A stretch of 64,000 nt of DNA, from NCBI GenBank assembly GCA_017590115.1, contig JAGGNK010006559.1:8111784-8175783 (forward strand). The letters are read 5' to 3'. The notes beneath the pieces were generated by a model. That model saw nothing but the letters and a program-made list of their open reading frames with translations. It was not told the DNA's origin and searched no databases. A program made the translations under genes and the position numbers. Positions within the stretch are counted from its first letter, which is position 1. Each line of letters starts with the position of its first letter. Positions 27,277 to 40,692 of the stretch are shown here, in pieces. The DNA is from Montifringilla adamsi (Eukaryota > Chordata > Aves > Passeriformes > Passeridae).

Positions 27277-27336
27277 TCTTCTTCTTCTTCTTCTTCTTCT
27301 TCTTCTTCTTCTTCTTCTTCTTTCTTCTTTCTTCTT
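27277..27336. repeat. (TTC)n/(GAA)n microsatellite
   Basis: About 46 bases of uninterrupted TCT repeat (27277-27322), then imperfect TTTC/TTC units to 27336. It is a pure polypyrimidine strand. Its reading as poly-serine in one frame is a by-product of the repeat. Confidence 0.95.
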
Positions 27337-28792
27337 CACTGTATCCACTTAAAATTTGTTTCATGTCCACATAAAATGTGTTTGGGATCTCCCGATCCAG
27401 ACAGCTTTGCCAGATTCTCTATCTGCAGATCCGGGATTGCAGGCCATTAGGAGTCACCAACTCCTTGACTTTTTGTGGCTTTGGCATAAGGAGGAGCAGT
27501 GAGGGGTGGTGAGATACAAAGATTGTGATTAAGAAGTTGATTGGAAAATGTGTAAATAAGCATCATGAGTCCTTGTGCAGCAGGCAGGGTATTTAGAAGG
27601 AGGACACACATTTCAGATGTTCTCTGATGGTGCATTTTTATTTTCTTCTACACAAGAGGAAAGACAGGGAGAACTTTAAAGGACATGATTAATTGCCAGT
27701 TACATGAATGGTATTATCCTGATCTTAATTTTTCTTACACAATTATATAATCTATGATAACCTATTATTAAGTGACAAAATAAAACGTAGTCATTACTGG
27801 GACTCTGGAGATATTCTTCCCTTGAATGACTGTTTCTTTAAAATTCTTACTATAGTCTTGAATTATTCTGATTAAAGTTTTTTTAAATCTTAATGGACTT
27901 AAAAGAAAGTGACTGAATGAAGAAAAAAACCATTATGCTTCAGCCTTTTTTTCTCAAACTGAAAGTGAATGAAAACGCAGTAAACACGGGGTAGGAATTT
28001 CCCAAAGACTGTCTCAGCAGTAGAATGTCATTAGACATAAAATATCTCTAAATACCCATTCTTAGTAGAACTCCAGGAAATCTGGAGTACAATGGACTTC
28101 TTAAATGAGTGGAGAGGTGAAGAGACAGACTATTTGGATCATGCTGAGGGATGCATCACATAGCACATCACTCTACTTAGTTCAACAATTTGTGGGCCAG
28201 TTGTATATGAGGCAGGATTTTTCTCCTTTTTTGTGACTTAGACTGAAAGGTGCAGCTTGCCTATAAGGGGTATAAAAGAACTTGCAAAACTGCAGGATGA
28301 CAAAGGGAAAAAAATGGAGTGAATTTTAATTCATTGCTCCAGTCATCTCATAGTCATGCATTTTCCTCAAGCAGACAAGATGGGAAATGGAAAGTGCTGC
28401 CCCTCTTTCTTAGTGTGGACACTGTGGGAAGTAATTTTGCCCACTTACAACCAAGCAACAGCTCAAGAACACTTTATCCTGTTGCTCCTCTTTATCCATT
28501 CAGCGCCAAGTGTCTAATTTGCCTTGGCCTGGAAACTGGACTTGCAATCTACTAGAAATTTTTTTCACCTCTGGCACTTAAGATGATATTTTTGTAATTC
28601 AGGTTTGCTTCTGAAACTCTTAGAGTCAGTTGCAGTTTTTTCAAGAACAGTGTAGGCAGAATAGATTTAATAAAAAGGGATAAATTCCCAAGAAGTACCT
28701 GCTGCTATTTCCTGATTTACTCTGAAGAATTTTCCTCCCAGATTGCAACTTTTGTCTGCAGCTGGATCATGGTGTATTTCTCACTGGAGCAG

Positions 28793-29080
28793 GATCATAG
28801 AATTACAGAAAGGTACAGATTGGAAGAGATCTTTAAGACCACTTGCTTCCAACTGCCCTGCCATGGGCCGGGAAGCCTCTCACAGCCCAGGTGGCTCAAA
28901 GCCCTATACAACCTGGCCTTGGACACTTCCAGGGATGGGGCAGCCACAGCTTCTCTGGGCAACCTGTTCCAGTGCCTCATCATCCTCACAGTAAACTAAA
29001 CCCACCATCTTTCAGTTTAAAGCCATTTCCCTTTGTCCTGTCACTATACACTTTTGTAAAAAGTCCCTTTCCATATTTTT
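28793..29080 (-). mobile_element. CR1 LINE 3' fragment
   Basis: On the + strand the block starts TCATAGAATTACAGAAAGGT, then ATTGGAAGAGATCTTTAAGA, GACACTTCCAGGGATGGGGC, CTCTGGGCAACCTGTTCCAG and CATTTCCCTTTGTCCTGTCA. This is the reverse complement of the conserved 3' part of avian CR1 retrotransposons, with the 3' end at the low-coordinate side. It is 5'-truncated, as most CR1 copies are. Short ORFs here, about 60-100 codons, are repeat-derived and not genes. Confidence 0.88.
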
Positions 29081-30240
29081 TGATAAACACATTTCTAACT
29101 AGAAGCTTTATTTATCTCATAACAGTCACAGAAACATCTAAACAATAGCTGCCAAAAGAGAAGGACATTGTGGATCTCTTCTTCTTACAGACCTGAACTC
29201 CGGATTTTCCATTAGCAATGGGATCCTCAATAACCAGTTGAATTTACAATAAAGATGTCAGACACAGAGGCTTGCATTTCCATGTTCAGTTATTTTCTTC
29301 TGTAATTATCAGGAGCAAAATTTTCCATCCAATGGCTAACTTATACCTTGAAAGTTATATATATGAACCTTCTGAAGATACAGGAGTTTCTCTGTGTGTC
29401 TAAGACATCTCTTCTGTGGGAGCACAAGTGGTACAAGTTCTGTTTCTCTGCAAATACTTTTAAAAGGGTGTTCCCTCCTGGATGAAGGAGTATCATTTTA
29501 TGTTATCTTTTTCTCAGAAAAATCAATAATTTCAAGCCTGTTAAGATTTAATTTTAAATTACACTGAGACTTTTTGGCTCTAAATGACTGGATTTAAAAT
29601 ATTTGAATTCATTCAGGCTTATTATTTTGCTATCTCCTTTTACATTAGTTGAATCACTTGATATCACTTGATATTTCACTGATTTGTTGCTACAAAGCAG
29701 GGAGCTAGGAGACTTTTCTGGAGAGATGGATTATGCAATAAAGATAAATCTTTCTTTAAAGACGGGAAACAGGGTGAAAACTTGAAACTTATTGTTTCTT
29801 TTGTATAGTTCTGCTTCAGTGAACAGCTAATACCTGTTAAATAACCCTTAAGAACATGTGATAGGGACAATTTCCTAAAAATGGCAACTTTGAACAGGAA
29901 TGTGGCTGCAGTGGATTGTGGTTAGGCTTTAGACAGCTGTAAGAATATCTGCTAGGCTAGATTAGAGTTATGGACTTCTACTAATGCATCACAATCCAAT
30001 TTGCAAAAATACACTTTGTTCCAAGGTTGGTCATGTAGATTGTCTGAAGTGTATTAACATCAATTCTCTTAATGATCACAGGAAAAAGATTGTACCATTT
30101 ATTTCTGCTCTGTTCTGTAGGAGCATTTGACTGCCTTGCTCCAGAAACCACAGCTTTTTCCATTTGACAAGTGAGGAAGTACAGGTCCTTGGCTGTTCCC
30201 AATGTCCCAGCTGAAAGATACAGTACTGTGAGTAAAACCA

Positions 30241-30715
30241 GGAATGTACATCCTGCTTCTCCACTTTCACTTAATGAGCTTTTGTGCAAGTTTGCTCCAG
30301 CTAAGTGTTGTCTCTGTAAAGCAGAAGTGAGCAAGCAAATTCCATATAAACAGTAAAACATTTTTGTTCTCACCTATTTCATTCATGAGAAAGCATCCAT
30401 TTGCAACAATATTTTTTTTTTGTATAAAGGAAGAGTAAGCACAATCTCCAAAAGCTTTAACTTCTTCTTCTCCAAAAAGGGGGTGAAGCAATCTTATTTC
30501 TATCACTTTCTGGGTCTGTTTTAACATAATTACTGCTGTATTTGGTAGCTAGTACAGTAGTATTCTATAGTAGAATAGTATGGGAATGTACATCCTGCTT
30601 CTCCACTTTCACTTAATGAGCTTTTGTGCAAGTTTGCAAGCTAAGTGTAAATAATTAACATAATTACTGCTGTATTTGGTAGCTATTACAGTAGTATTCT
30701 ATAGTAGAATAGTAT
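30241..30715. repeat. Partial tandem duplication with internal deletion
   Basis: Segment A (30241-30295) recurs at 30583-30637 with identical sequence, and segment B (30521-30581) recurs at 30655-30715 with one mismatch. In the first copy A and B are about 225 bases apart; in the second they are 17 apart. A unit of about 341 bases was therefore copied head to tail and the second copy lost roughly 210 internal bases, or was copied discontinuously. Segment B contains an inverted repeat, TATTCTA-TAG-TAGAATA. Confidence 0.9.
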
Positions 30716-30977
30716 CTACTAAAAATATATGTGAAAAATCCATAAATTACTTAGAATTTGAAATTCCATCTTTAAAGGCAATGAGGAAGCCATAATTTGA
30801 ATGGAAAGTTAATGGCCTATTTTCCCACACTTTCTATTTTGTGACACTAAGGATCTTACTGGTGCTATTCTTATTGTCTCCTTTAAAGTTTACTGATAGT
30901 TTTTACAAAGTTTGTTTGTTTGTTTGTCTTAAGTAATCATACTTTCTACAGCAGAAGGAAATATAATTTCTTCACAC

Positions 30978-31555
30978 TGAGGTACAGGTTTTGGTTGGAT
31001 CAATTTTCTTCACAGTGGCTTGTATGGCTCTGTATTATGGATTGGTGACCAAAACAGTGTTGACAGCAAACTGATGTTTTAGTTATTACTGATCAGTGCT
31101 TACACAGCAGCAAGGCTCCTTTTGAGCTCCTTATGCTGTGAGGAGGCTGAGAGTTCAAAAGAAGCTGTGAACAGGTGGAACAGCTGACTCCACTTGGCCA
31201 AAGGGACATTGCATACCATACGGAGTCATGCTCAGTGATAAAAATATTCAGGGAAAGAAGGACAAAGGAGCAACATTCAGAGAGATGCTGTTTGTCTTCA
31301 AAAGCCACTGAAGTGATAGAGTTCTGCTTTCCTGGGGATGGGAAGGCTGAACACCTGCCTGCCCATGGGGAGTGGTAATTGAATTCCTTGTTTTGCTTTG
31401 CTTGTGAGTCCAATATTCACTTTCTCAGTTAAACTCTCTGTATCTCAACCCACAAGTTGCCATACTTTTACCCTTCCATTCTCTGCCCCATACCACTGCA
31501 GGGGAGTGAGTGAGTTGTGTGGGGCTGAGCTGCCACCTGTGGTTCACCCACAAGA
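30978..31555 (+). mobile_element. Solo LTR of an avian endogenous retrovirus, near full length
   Basis: Same family and orientation as the copy at 1266-1706. Seen: a diverged 5' start (GGTTTTGGTTGGATCAATTT), TGGCCAAAGGGACATTGCAT, CTTTCCTGGGGATGGGAAGG, CACCTGCCTGCCCATGGGGA, GAATTCCTTGTTTTGCTTTG, TCTCAACCCACAAGTTGCCA, and a 3' end near GGTTCACCCACAAGA. About 578 bases, with no gag, pol or env sequence next to it. Divergence from the other copy indicates an old insertion. I saw no clear target-site duplication. Confidence 0.72.
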
Positions 31556-32639
31556 AGTGCCTGCTTAGAGCAGAACAGCACTGAACTCATATATAACCAG
31601 CAGAGATGAAAGAGTGTTTCATAGAAGCAAAAGCCTTGCCCTTCTTCCTAGAAACCTGTGGTGTATGAGCTGCAGATGCCACTATGGTCCTCTGAAGATT
31701 TTGTTCCAAGCAAAACTCTGTGGAAGAATAATTTCCTAAGGCAAATTATGCTGCTGCAGGTCTAAGTATTGCAGGGTAATGAGTGCAGTTTTCTGCAAAA
31801 CTTTGCCAAATTCTCTAGCTCTTTTTTTCATTCTGAGACAAAAGAAGAGTTTCTATTCCTCTCAAAGCCTTGGTTGTGCAGCTGGAGGTGAGGGATTATA
31901 CAGGTGCAGAAATAAGTAGATAAAAAGCTGAATAGAACTTCACTGAAACATGACTAAAACAGGGACAGAGGCATTTCACAGGTTGCAAGTGACCCGTGCT
32001 GTTTTGAAGACATGACACTGGAGTTCATTCTGACTTCACATTCTTGCAAAAGCTGAAAGAAAAGGAGGAAATTTCCTTCAAGCAGTTTTGATTTGCTTGA
32101 GCAGTTCAAGTGACTGAAAGCTCTGTAATGAAAGGTGAAATTGTCAAAGATGATTCAAGAAGTTTAGGGACAGGTAGAGAAAGTAAAGGGTTGACCAGGA
32201 TGACAGAAGTCATGGAAGGATAGTGGGGTCATCACAAATGAACTAGACTCCTTTTCTGTTTTCTGTCCTTTTCATTGCCCTGTTATGATGGGGTCAATGA
32301 AGATTACTTCTTCACTTACACCTTCAGAATTATTTGCATTTTAAAAATGAAGCTATCTCTTTATTAAGAAATTTATGTCTTACATAGCATCTGATAGCAT
32401 CCCAGCTCATGCAGACAGACTGACATATTTTTCCACTTTCTTTTATTTCACGACATGTGCTGTCCTTGCCAAGTTCTTTATCACATCTCTTTAAAGTGGA
32501 TTTTGTTGCTGAAGTGTTTTTGTGAAACCTATTGACAACTGAAGGGAACTAGAAGAATTTAAAGGTTATTAACTCATCAATAGAAATGGTTTTACTCTTT
32601 CCTGTCTACTTTACTGCTACAGCATGGTAGCTCTTTAGT

Positions 32640-32640
<1 letters not shown>

Positions 32641-32677
<37 letters not shown>

Positions 32678-32688
32678 TTGTTGTTGTT
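32641..32688. repeat. Poly(T) tract with TTG tail
   Basis: Thirty-six consecutive T residues (32641-32676) followed by GTTGTTGTTG-type sequence. It may be the reverse-complemented poly(A) of a retroposed sequence, but no source gene is recognisable beside it. Length may be affected by sequencing error. Confidence 0.9.
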
Positions 32689-33006
32689 TCTGTACTATTT
32701 GAATGCACAATTCCCTGAATCATTCTCATTTGTACCACTGCTGATTGAAGAGCAATGGCTCTTGTTATCAACCTTCTTTTGCCAGCTTCAGGTTCCTTTT
32801 GTGGCTTCTCCTATATGGAGCAAATTGGAGTTTTTCCCTAGGTTCTCATGGTCTTGTTTGAGTCATTGAGACAAGTAGTTTAATTAATTTATCCACAGCT
32901 GCTATCAGGCTACTGGCAACATGGCCCTGATTCTCTTGCCAGTCTGAATTTAGCACACTGTTCTTATAAATGCCATAGTTTTAGACCTTTTCTTGCATAA
33001 AGTTCC

Positions 33007-33032
33007 TCCCTCCCTCCCTCCCTCCCTCCCTC
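33007..33032. repeat. (TCCC)n microsatellite
   Basis: About six and a half perfect TCCC units. Confidence 0.95.
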
Positions 33033-34810
33033 GTACTATTTTTCCTTTGCCATCATCCCTCTGAAGCTCACTGCATGTATCTATTCCATTGCCAACAAAC
33101 ACACTCTGTCTGTGAATCCTCAATTAGTCACTGTAATTATAGTAATAATAATAAAAGAAGCCAAAACATGTTTCCCTGAAACACATATATTTGTCTCTGG
33201 CTGTGTAAGGGACTAATTATTAACTGTTCACTCTGCCTTTCTGCAAATTTAGTAACTATTTTTTTTTTTGGCATCACTATTAGGTTTGTTTTTTTCTACT
33301 CTCTTTCAAAATCTTTAGTTATGCAACTACTAGAGATGAAGAGGACTGTGGTTACCAACCTTTGTCCCCAAGATATCTGCCTTCACATTATCAAAATGTC
33401 CTTGTTCCATTTATCATCTCAAGTAACATTTACAATTTTCTACTTTGTGAAAAAAAACCCCTCAAACAACTGATTTTGAAGTGTTTCTGTTTGAAATATT
33501 TTAGTTTTGTTGTCAGCTTTTACAAATAAAATAAATAGAGCATTTTTGAAAGAAAAGTAATTCCCTTGGAGAACAGTACTTTTGTTATCTGGGGAAAAGA
33601 TAAATTTATACACAAGAGAATTCATCAATGAAGAACTTTTGGAGCAATTTTAATTTTTAATACACTTTGTCAAAACAGCAGTTACAGTGGCTGGGAAGGC
33701 AATGAAGAACACTATGAATATAGCTGCCATGGTGATAATGATTTGTAAGAACTTAGATTCAATCTGACATGAGTAGGTAGAGAAATAGCTTTTTACTTTA
33801 ATCAACAGCAAAAAGGAAGTGAAGAACTTATTGTTTTCTGATAGCCTTTGATTTAAGTAGATGTAATAAGACTTTCAGTGAAAGATAAAGAAAAATACTT
33901 CCATCTTCTGCCAGTGTTGCACATCTTTTAATAAATCAGACTGGAATGTATCTTTTGGAAGGGAATATATTACCATCTTTGATGGAGATTCCATTATTGT
34001 TCCTTGGTTAATTACTGTAATTGTTTGATTTTTCCTCTGTAAGAGATACAAATTTTAGATCAGTGGAGCTTTCAGAGGCCAGACAGAGTAATGACCTATC
34101 TGCAAAATATTCTAGGGATTTCTTTCAGTAATAAATTAATTTGCTTTAAATCAAGTGCTGTCATGACTGAGTGCATAAAATTATTCTATGCTTATCTTGA
34201 ACAGCAAAATTTAAATGTTTTTAAAACCAATGGCTGCAGCAAGAGATTGGGAAACACCTGTCTGTAAAAGTGATGAACAGAAGTAGCAAGCCTCTTGCAT
34301 TCTGGCAAATTAAATTCTATTCCAAAATGAGGCACAACATATCAGACATAGCTTTATGCTTTCATTTTGAGAAATTTTGGACCTTTTCTTGGACTGCAAT
34401 ACCATCTTTGGCACTAACATGAAAACTGCCTTCATCAGTATAATTCATTACATTCCCTGTAACAAAAGCTGTAGCTTTTTTTAGAGGTTTTCTTCATCAT
34501 TAAGGCCTTGAACCTCATAAGTGCTGTAGATAGCAATACCGTTTCTGGATTTTTTTTGTTTCTGCAAGGATGTGAAGGTTTTAATTCCCCTACAACCACT
34601 GTTCCTTCATGTCCATTTGTTAGTGGGAAATAGTCACTGCCCATTGTACTTTGATCAAATTGGCATCGTTATTTGGGCTGCTTCTGTTGTCCCTCCCAAA
34701 AATATATTTTTTCTTACCTCTCAGCTTCTGTCTCTGAAGCTTTTGTATTGTTTTATTGAGTGGCCAACTTTGCTTCTGAATGGGAAAAATAGCTTAATAA
34801 TGATGGAACA

Positions 34811-34835
34811 CTATCTATCTATCTGTCTGTCTATC
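34811..34835. repeat. (TATC)/(TGTC) tetranucleotide repeat
   Basis: Short run of CTAT and CTGT units, likely polymorphic. Confidence 0.85.
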
Positions 34836-37800
34836 ATCTTCCATCTATCCTTTCCTTTATTCATCTGACAAGTCACATATGTTGGTGATCTAAATGCTGA
34901 CAGCTCATCAAACACATCTGAACCTCCTGATAAAATTTTTTAGGTGGCTATTGTTAATCTTCCTACTTTGTCCACATGTACAAATAGCTCTATGGAACTG
35001 CATCCCATGTCAGACATATGCAGAGAGTGCTGGCAGCTCTCTGTAGTTCAAGAACTCAGTCGGCCTTGTGGAGACAAAATTATGAGGTTGTTAGTTAAAT
35101 GCCATAGAGTCACCTACTATTTATTTTTAGTTGTTTTCAGGGCAGGTAGAGCTCACCCCCTGTAAGTGAAGGCAAGAGGACTGGTCTCTGTAACAACCTC
35201 CGTTGAGAGACTCCATTTGGATCAGATTCTGCTCGGGCATGTTCCTCTGGCTCTTCCAATTTCCCCTACAGCAGCACAGACACTTGTGACCTTTCTAGGG
35301 GACCTAAAGCCATACTGGTGTAATAGCTCATTTCTTTATTAGGAAACTTGTGCAACCAGCTGAGAGCTATAGTTGGGAAAGACATTTTTCCTAGAACAAA
35401 AGGGTACTGTACAACAGGCATCTGTACACAGATCCAAAGGTCATGGGCTGAAAAACTAAGGAGAGATTTAAGCAAGCTGTGCATCAGCATGAAAGACATG
35501 CAGTCCCTTGTCAGTTGTTTTTCTTGTCCTCATGGGTTGTCAATTTATGATTTTATCATGTCTTAGAAAAGGATCTAGTTGCATTTCTTCTCCCTGTTTT
35601 TTGCTGCTGCCTGCTTAGCCTTAAGGGTGGGTGCAATTGTGTTTCAAGTATATGTAATTGTGGTTTTGGTAACTTGTCATATCGTCTATAAAAGATGCCA
35701 AAGATAATACACAAATTTATTTAAGACAGCTGAGGACACACTGAATCTTGAGCTAAACTTTGAGCATCTGCATATACATTTGAAATGTAGACAGCAAGAG
35801 GTGGCCAGGGAATGGAGAGGAAGCAAGGCTTGCTGAAGTGTGGGTACTGCCTTCCATATATGACAGCTAATTTGCTCCCATGAAAGTGTATATTTGAAAG
35901 TGTATTTCAAATATCTGCTATTTACTCTCACCATTATGCTTTGCTAGAGAAGCTGTCTCCTGAAGAGATGCTACTATTCCTTAAGGAAGCCACTGTATGG
36001 GCTATTCAATTCCACACAGTAAATCCACTGCTCTTTTTGTGTATCTTTGGTAAAAAGAAGAGTCAAGTTCCCGTGATGTAAACAGGGCCCAAAATCCCAT
36101 AAAAAACACACACAGTGGTCAGTCTACACCACTAAGTATTAAAACTAATTAATACACTCTGTTTATTGTAGACATGGTTTTTCTACCTTTAACTTCTTTC
36201 TTGCAGGAGAAACCATGTTTGGGTTTTGACACAGTTGTTTTCTTCCCTCCCTGGAATATCATCAGCCCATTCCTTACCTTCTCTTTCCTTAACCTCCTGC
36301 TCAGAAATAGAAGCTGGCTGCATTCTGGCCTCTGTTTCCAGATACAGACTTCTTTTGGCCAGCTAATAATAATTTTGTCCTTTAATTGAATGTACTAATT
36401 CCTTTAAAGAACAATTTTTTTCAGCTGCAGAGACCTCCTGATGTGTGTGTATTTGTGCTGGTAGCAAAGACTTCCTAGTTCTTGGGATGCTTTAGGTACA
36501 GTGGTCAGGATGAGATGAAATGTCTTGCAGCTTTTCCTGTAATGCAGCCCAGACACTGACTATTGGTCAGGCCCACCTTGGGCTTTTTTGGAGGAAAGCA
36601 TGAGGGAGCTCCTACCTGTTACAAGAACATTTCCTCCATGTGATCACAACACGTCCTTCCCACTTTTCAATGTGTTCATTACTTAATCAGAGCACCTTCA
36701 CACCATCTTATATTACTGTAATAAATTTAAGTATTGTCGTTCAAGAAAATACCCTGAGATAACTAGCCTAGGAGAGCAACTTTAAAATTTCCTCTTGCAA
36801 CTAGGTCAAGAAAGGGTAAGTGGGTCATGACAAAAGGTGTAGAAGATTTAGCAGCAAACAATAGGTCTTGAAAGTGCACAGTATGATTTTTTAAAAAGTG
36901 TTTTTTAAAATGCAGCAAAATGTCTCTACTGTTGATGGATAAAAGGGATTCTAGCTAATGCAGGCAACAACAGATAGAATATCCTTCAAAAGGCAAACAT
37001 TTCAAAAATCAGAGTGCATTTCAGGTTGTTCACAGATTGCTAGGTTTGAAGCAGGTATGTTAGAATTAAATTCCTTTTTTATCAATTATATATATTTTAA
37101 ATTTAATTCATAATATTCTGTCATTAGTCCTTTCTCATTTCTTATTTCTTGGCTATTGTGCCAACTTCTTGTAACCCACAGTATCCTGGGTGCAGTGGTG
37201 GTTGACCATTTTTCTCTTGATAGGTGACACTATTTCTACTATTGCTAACAGTACTAAAACGACTCGGTTTCTTTGCCTTTTTTCTTCTTAATGCTACATT
37301 TTCCTACAACTCCTTTGCTCTGTGTCACCCATCCTATAGCTCTGGCTGCCACGCTTTCCTGCAGAGGTCTGTGCCCTTAAAGATCCTGGCTTCTCCTACC
37401 AATATCCCCTCTCAGAGCCTGGAGGGACTGTCACCCAGTTCTGCAGCTGCATCAGATTGCTCTTTTATGGAAAAAGCCTCTTCTCCCCACTGCTGTCCTA
37501 ATTCCTGAAGCTGTGGCCACAAACTCACAGATAAGGCAATCTGCATTTCACTCTGTTGTGGAGAAGCTGGTAACTGGTCAAATGCACAAACCAGGCCAAG
37601 GATACCTTTCCAGGACTTACTCAGCAGACCTGAGCAAATATACTTTTTGGAAGGGATGCATCAATGGACTAAAAAGTGTGCCTCAGCTTGAAATCAGTAA
37701 AACTAGTCTGACGTAAAACCACTTTCATTTTCATATTGCTTCATCTGTGACCCAAAACCACTGATATGAAAGCACCATTAAGAGAACAGATGCATTTTTG

Positions 37801-40634
37801 AACTGCCAAATGCTATTTCTGGCTCTTATTTTAGGCATTTGTTTCAAAACATTGCCAGTTGGTATGGCATATTCCTTAGGGGGAAGACGTTTTCATTAAT
37901 ATGTCTAGAAGCACTGGAGGAGCAGACTAACTTAATTCAGAAGACCTTTTCCTTCCCCCTCATTTCCTATCACGTTGCCTCAGGAGAATATTTTTCAAAC
38001 CTTTAAACTGAGAATTTGTGCTTCTGCAATGTTAGCTGCAGGGAATATGAGATGATTTAGTAAACGTGTCTCCCTTCTTTAGGGGAGAAATTCTCCATTA
38101 CAGGCTTAGTGTAATACAAAGAGTCATCTGAGCTCGTGTGCATTTGCTTGCAAGGAAAACAGAAACAGATGAAGGTCTTCCTGTTTCAGGAACCAAATTC
38201 CACCAAAGTCCTTCAGTTTATTTAGCCCTCTTTTTTCACAGTACAGCCTTTTATTCAGGCTTTCTCTTTCAAATATAAGAAGACAAACATTTGAATAGAC
38301 TACTGAATGTAAGTATAGATATTACATTAGATAATTTTAGTCATGTAAAAGCAAAATTTTGCATTCATGCCTCAGTTGCTGGAAGAACAATCAGCTGAGG
38401 AAAGTGTACTGTAAAGTGCTGAGTTATAGAGTGGATGTAAAGCATACAATGCATGAGATATTTTTGAAACATCAACATCTGAAATTCAAATGACTGTGCA
38501 ATATGTTTTAAATTTAAATGACCAGGTTATTTTTGAAATACCAGAACCATGATGCTTAATCTGACTGTATTATGACTGACCTCCAGACATGATACATTAA
38601 CAGTGACCAGGATCATTACAGAGAATTTTATGATGATGATTAAAGGAAGAAACTGAACATTTTTTAAAGGAAATGAAAAATAAATTAATAATTAAGCCAT
38701 AAAGCACAAACATCACCCCTGTTTACATTATAAATTCTTCAGGACCTGTTTTGAATTCCTTCCATGAGTTATGGTATCACTTTATTTGCACATATCCAAA
38801 GAAACAAGACTTCAAGGTGTCTTTGATCTCTAAATCAAATGGTTCCCATTTTTTTCTTTTTGGTTGCTATTGCAAATCGGGAGAAAAAGCCATGTTCTGG
38901 ACATCTCTGCTCTTTTCACTCATCTCAGCATTTCTTTTTGTCTGACCATGAATGTTACTTCCTTCATTTCTACTTCTCTCAGCTCTACACACTTCTTTCC
39001 AGTAATGCAAGATGAATAGGTCCTCCCTACCTTTTTTTCCTCTCTTGTACTTACTTCCATGCTATGCTACCCAGTCTTAGAAATTACTCTTTTCTTCCAT
39101 GTCCTTATCTCTCCTAACCCGAACTTGACCTTGCTGGCAAAGTTTCCAGCTTGGGAACCCAGAGATGCCTCTGTGTGATGAGTTTTCTTGTGCCCCTGAT
39201 ACTCCTGAGCCACCCAGAGAAAGCCTTCAGTAAAGATCCCTCTGTACAGAAAAAAGCTGAACAATTGATTTTGCTCATTTAACACCATTATTTAAAAAAG
39301 TTATTATTCTTCATCAACCCTTTTCCCTGGGTGTATTCCCAGACTTTTAGCTGCCCCTAGTGCCAGTTCCTCTAATGGGAAATGCTGCCAGTCTCAGCCC
39401 CTTATTAACCAGCCAGCTCTTACTTGCAAGGCTGTGCTTCTTTCCACCTCCTGCTCACCCAGGAGTGAACAGCTGCCTTTTATCCAAATCCCCCTTCTTT
39501 CAAAGGCTCTGCTTTGATCTGAGAGGAAGCAAAGCACAGATGAGAGCCCTGAAGCCTCCATCAGTTCCTCTCAGCTTGCCCTCTGACATAGGCTGCTCCA
39601 CACTGGGCTGTAGCTCTTTTTTCCTTCCCTTTTTATCTCATTGCACAGGCTGGCAGTTAAGACAGGTTTAGCTGTCACACGGGATGATATGATTACCCAA
39701 ATTACTTGGCAGTGGTTTCATTTCTCAAGTAAATTAAAATGTAAGACTGTGGTCTGTGAGACTGAAATGGTGCATTAAGCAACTCTGTAGATCATTCTTT
39801 AAAATTGAATCAAAAGCTCAAATGCATATTTAAAATGATGGATAATAATAATTAATTTTGAAAATGAATAGCTGCAAGAGTCCCTGGATCGGGAAGCTAG
39901 TTCTAAACTGGAAGACATCTACCCAAGACTTTCAATGCCACCAAACCCTGAGACCAAATTTAAATTGTCAGGAATAATTAGCCAGAAAAACCTACATGAT
40001 GGGATTTTAAAGGGACTGAAGACATTTCTTGCTGGTTTTAGAGGCTGTGTTATACCTCATGGTGTTATTCTGATGCCCAGACTTTCTGCAGGCCAGAATG
40101 CTCTCATGATGTGATAACACAGGCTCCTGAGAGGCTTTAGACACTGTGAAAGTGTTTTTTAATTGCCTGACCACCATCAGGTCAGAGTCAGGGCACTGCA
40201 GGGGCCATGGGACTCCTTTGGGGTCCATCAGGGCAATCTGTCTTTTTGTACTGGAGACCCTTCTGTACAGCTGACTACAGCTGAAATGTCAACGCAAGCG
40301 CCCACCTGGGCCATGTGCTCCACCTCCTCTATCCTTGGTTAGGTTGTCAGAGGGTGAGAAGCTGCTGATGGAGTAACTCCACCCACAAATGTACTATCTT
40401 TATCCAGATAGTACAAAGTTTAGGGGTAGCTTTTCAGGAACTGAAGTTGTAATAAATGGCGGTGTAAAGGTGCTGATGAAGCAATGGAATGTGGACTAAC
40501 AAACCCTTCTCATAGTCTTAACATAAAAAAACCCCCCACAATTCTCGAAAGCAATAAATCATTTTAGTTACTCAGTAAATATTTGTACTACAGATGGGTT
40601 ATGCAGAATTATTTGGTGGTTAATGGTCACTCAT

Positions 40635-40692
40635 TGGACTGTGTGTGACAGTCTATGGACTGTGTGCGACAGTCTATGGACTATGTGTGACT
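40635..40692. repeat. 21-bp tandem repeat, about 2.8 copies
   Basis: Units start at 40635, 40656 and 40677 with the core TGGACTGTGTGTGACAGTC. One to two differences separate the units. On the other strand the repeat stays in frame and gives a repeated seven-residue peptide in a short ORF, an accident of the 21-base period. Confidence 0.9.

Larger units (their letters stand above)
25011..30240. other. Intergenic DNA with CR1 and TTC repeat
   Basis: Apart from the listed microsatellite and CR1 fragment, I see only AT-rich unique-looking sequence and a poly(A) run near 25469. No exon-like frames with recognisable products. Confidence 0.65.

Noticed and set aside
27247..27450. Short protein with a poly-serine run
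   Set aside because: The serine run is a translation of the TTC microsatellite, and nothing else in the frame looks coding.
28743..29148. Several overlapping ORFs of 64-101 codons
   Set aside because: They lie in the noncoding 3' part of a CR1 element on the opposite strand.
1266..31555. A single provirus bounded by the two LTRs
   Set aside because: The LTRs are 29.7 kb apart, are structurally different from each other, and enclose MC5R with no gag, pol or env sequence.
40635..40692. CRISPR-like direct repeats
   Set aside because: Contiguous 21-bp tandem units without spacers in a vertebrate genome, so this is a minisatellite.
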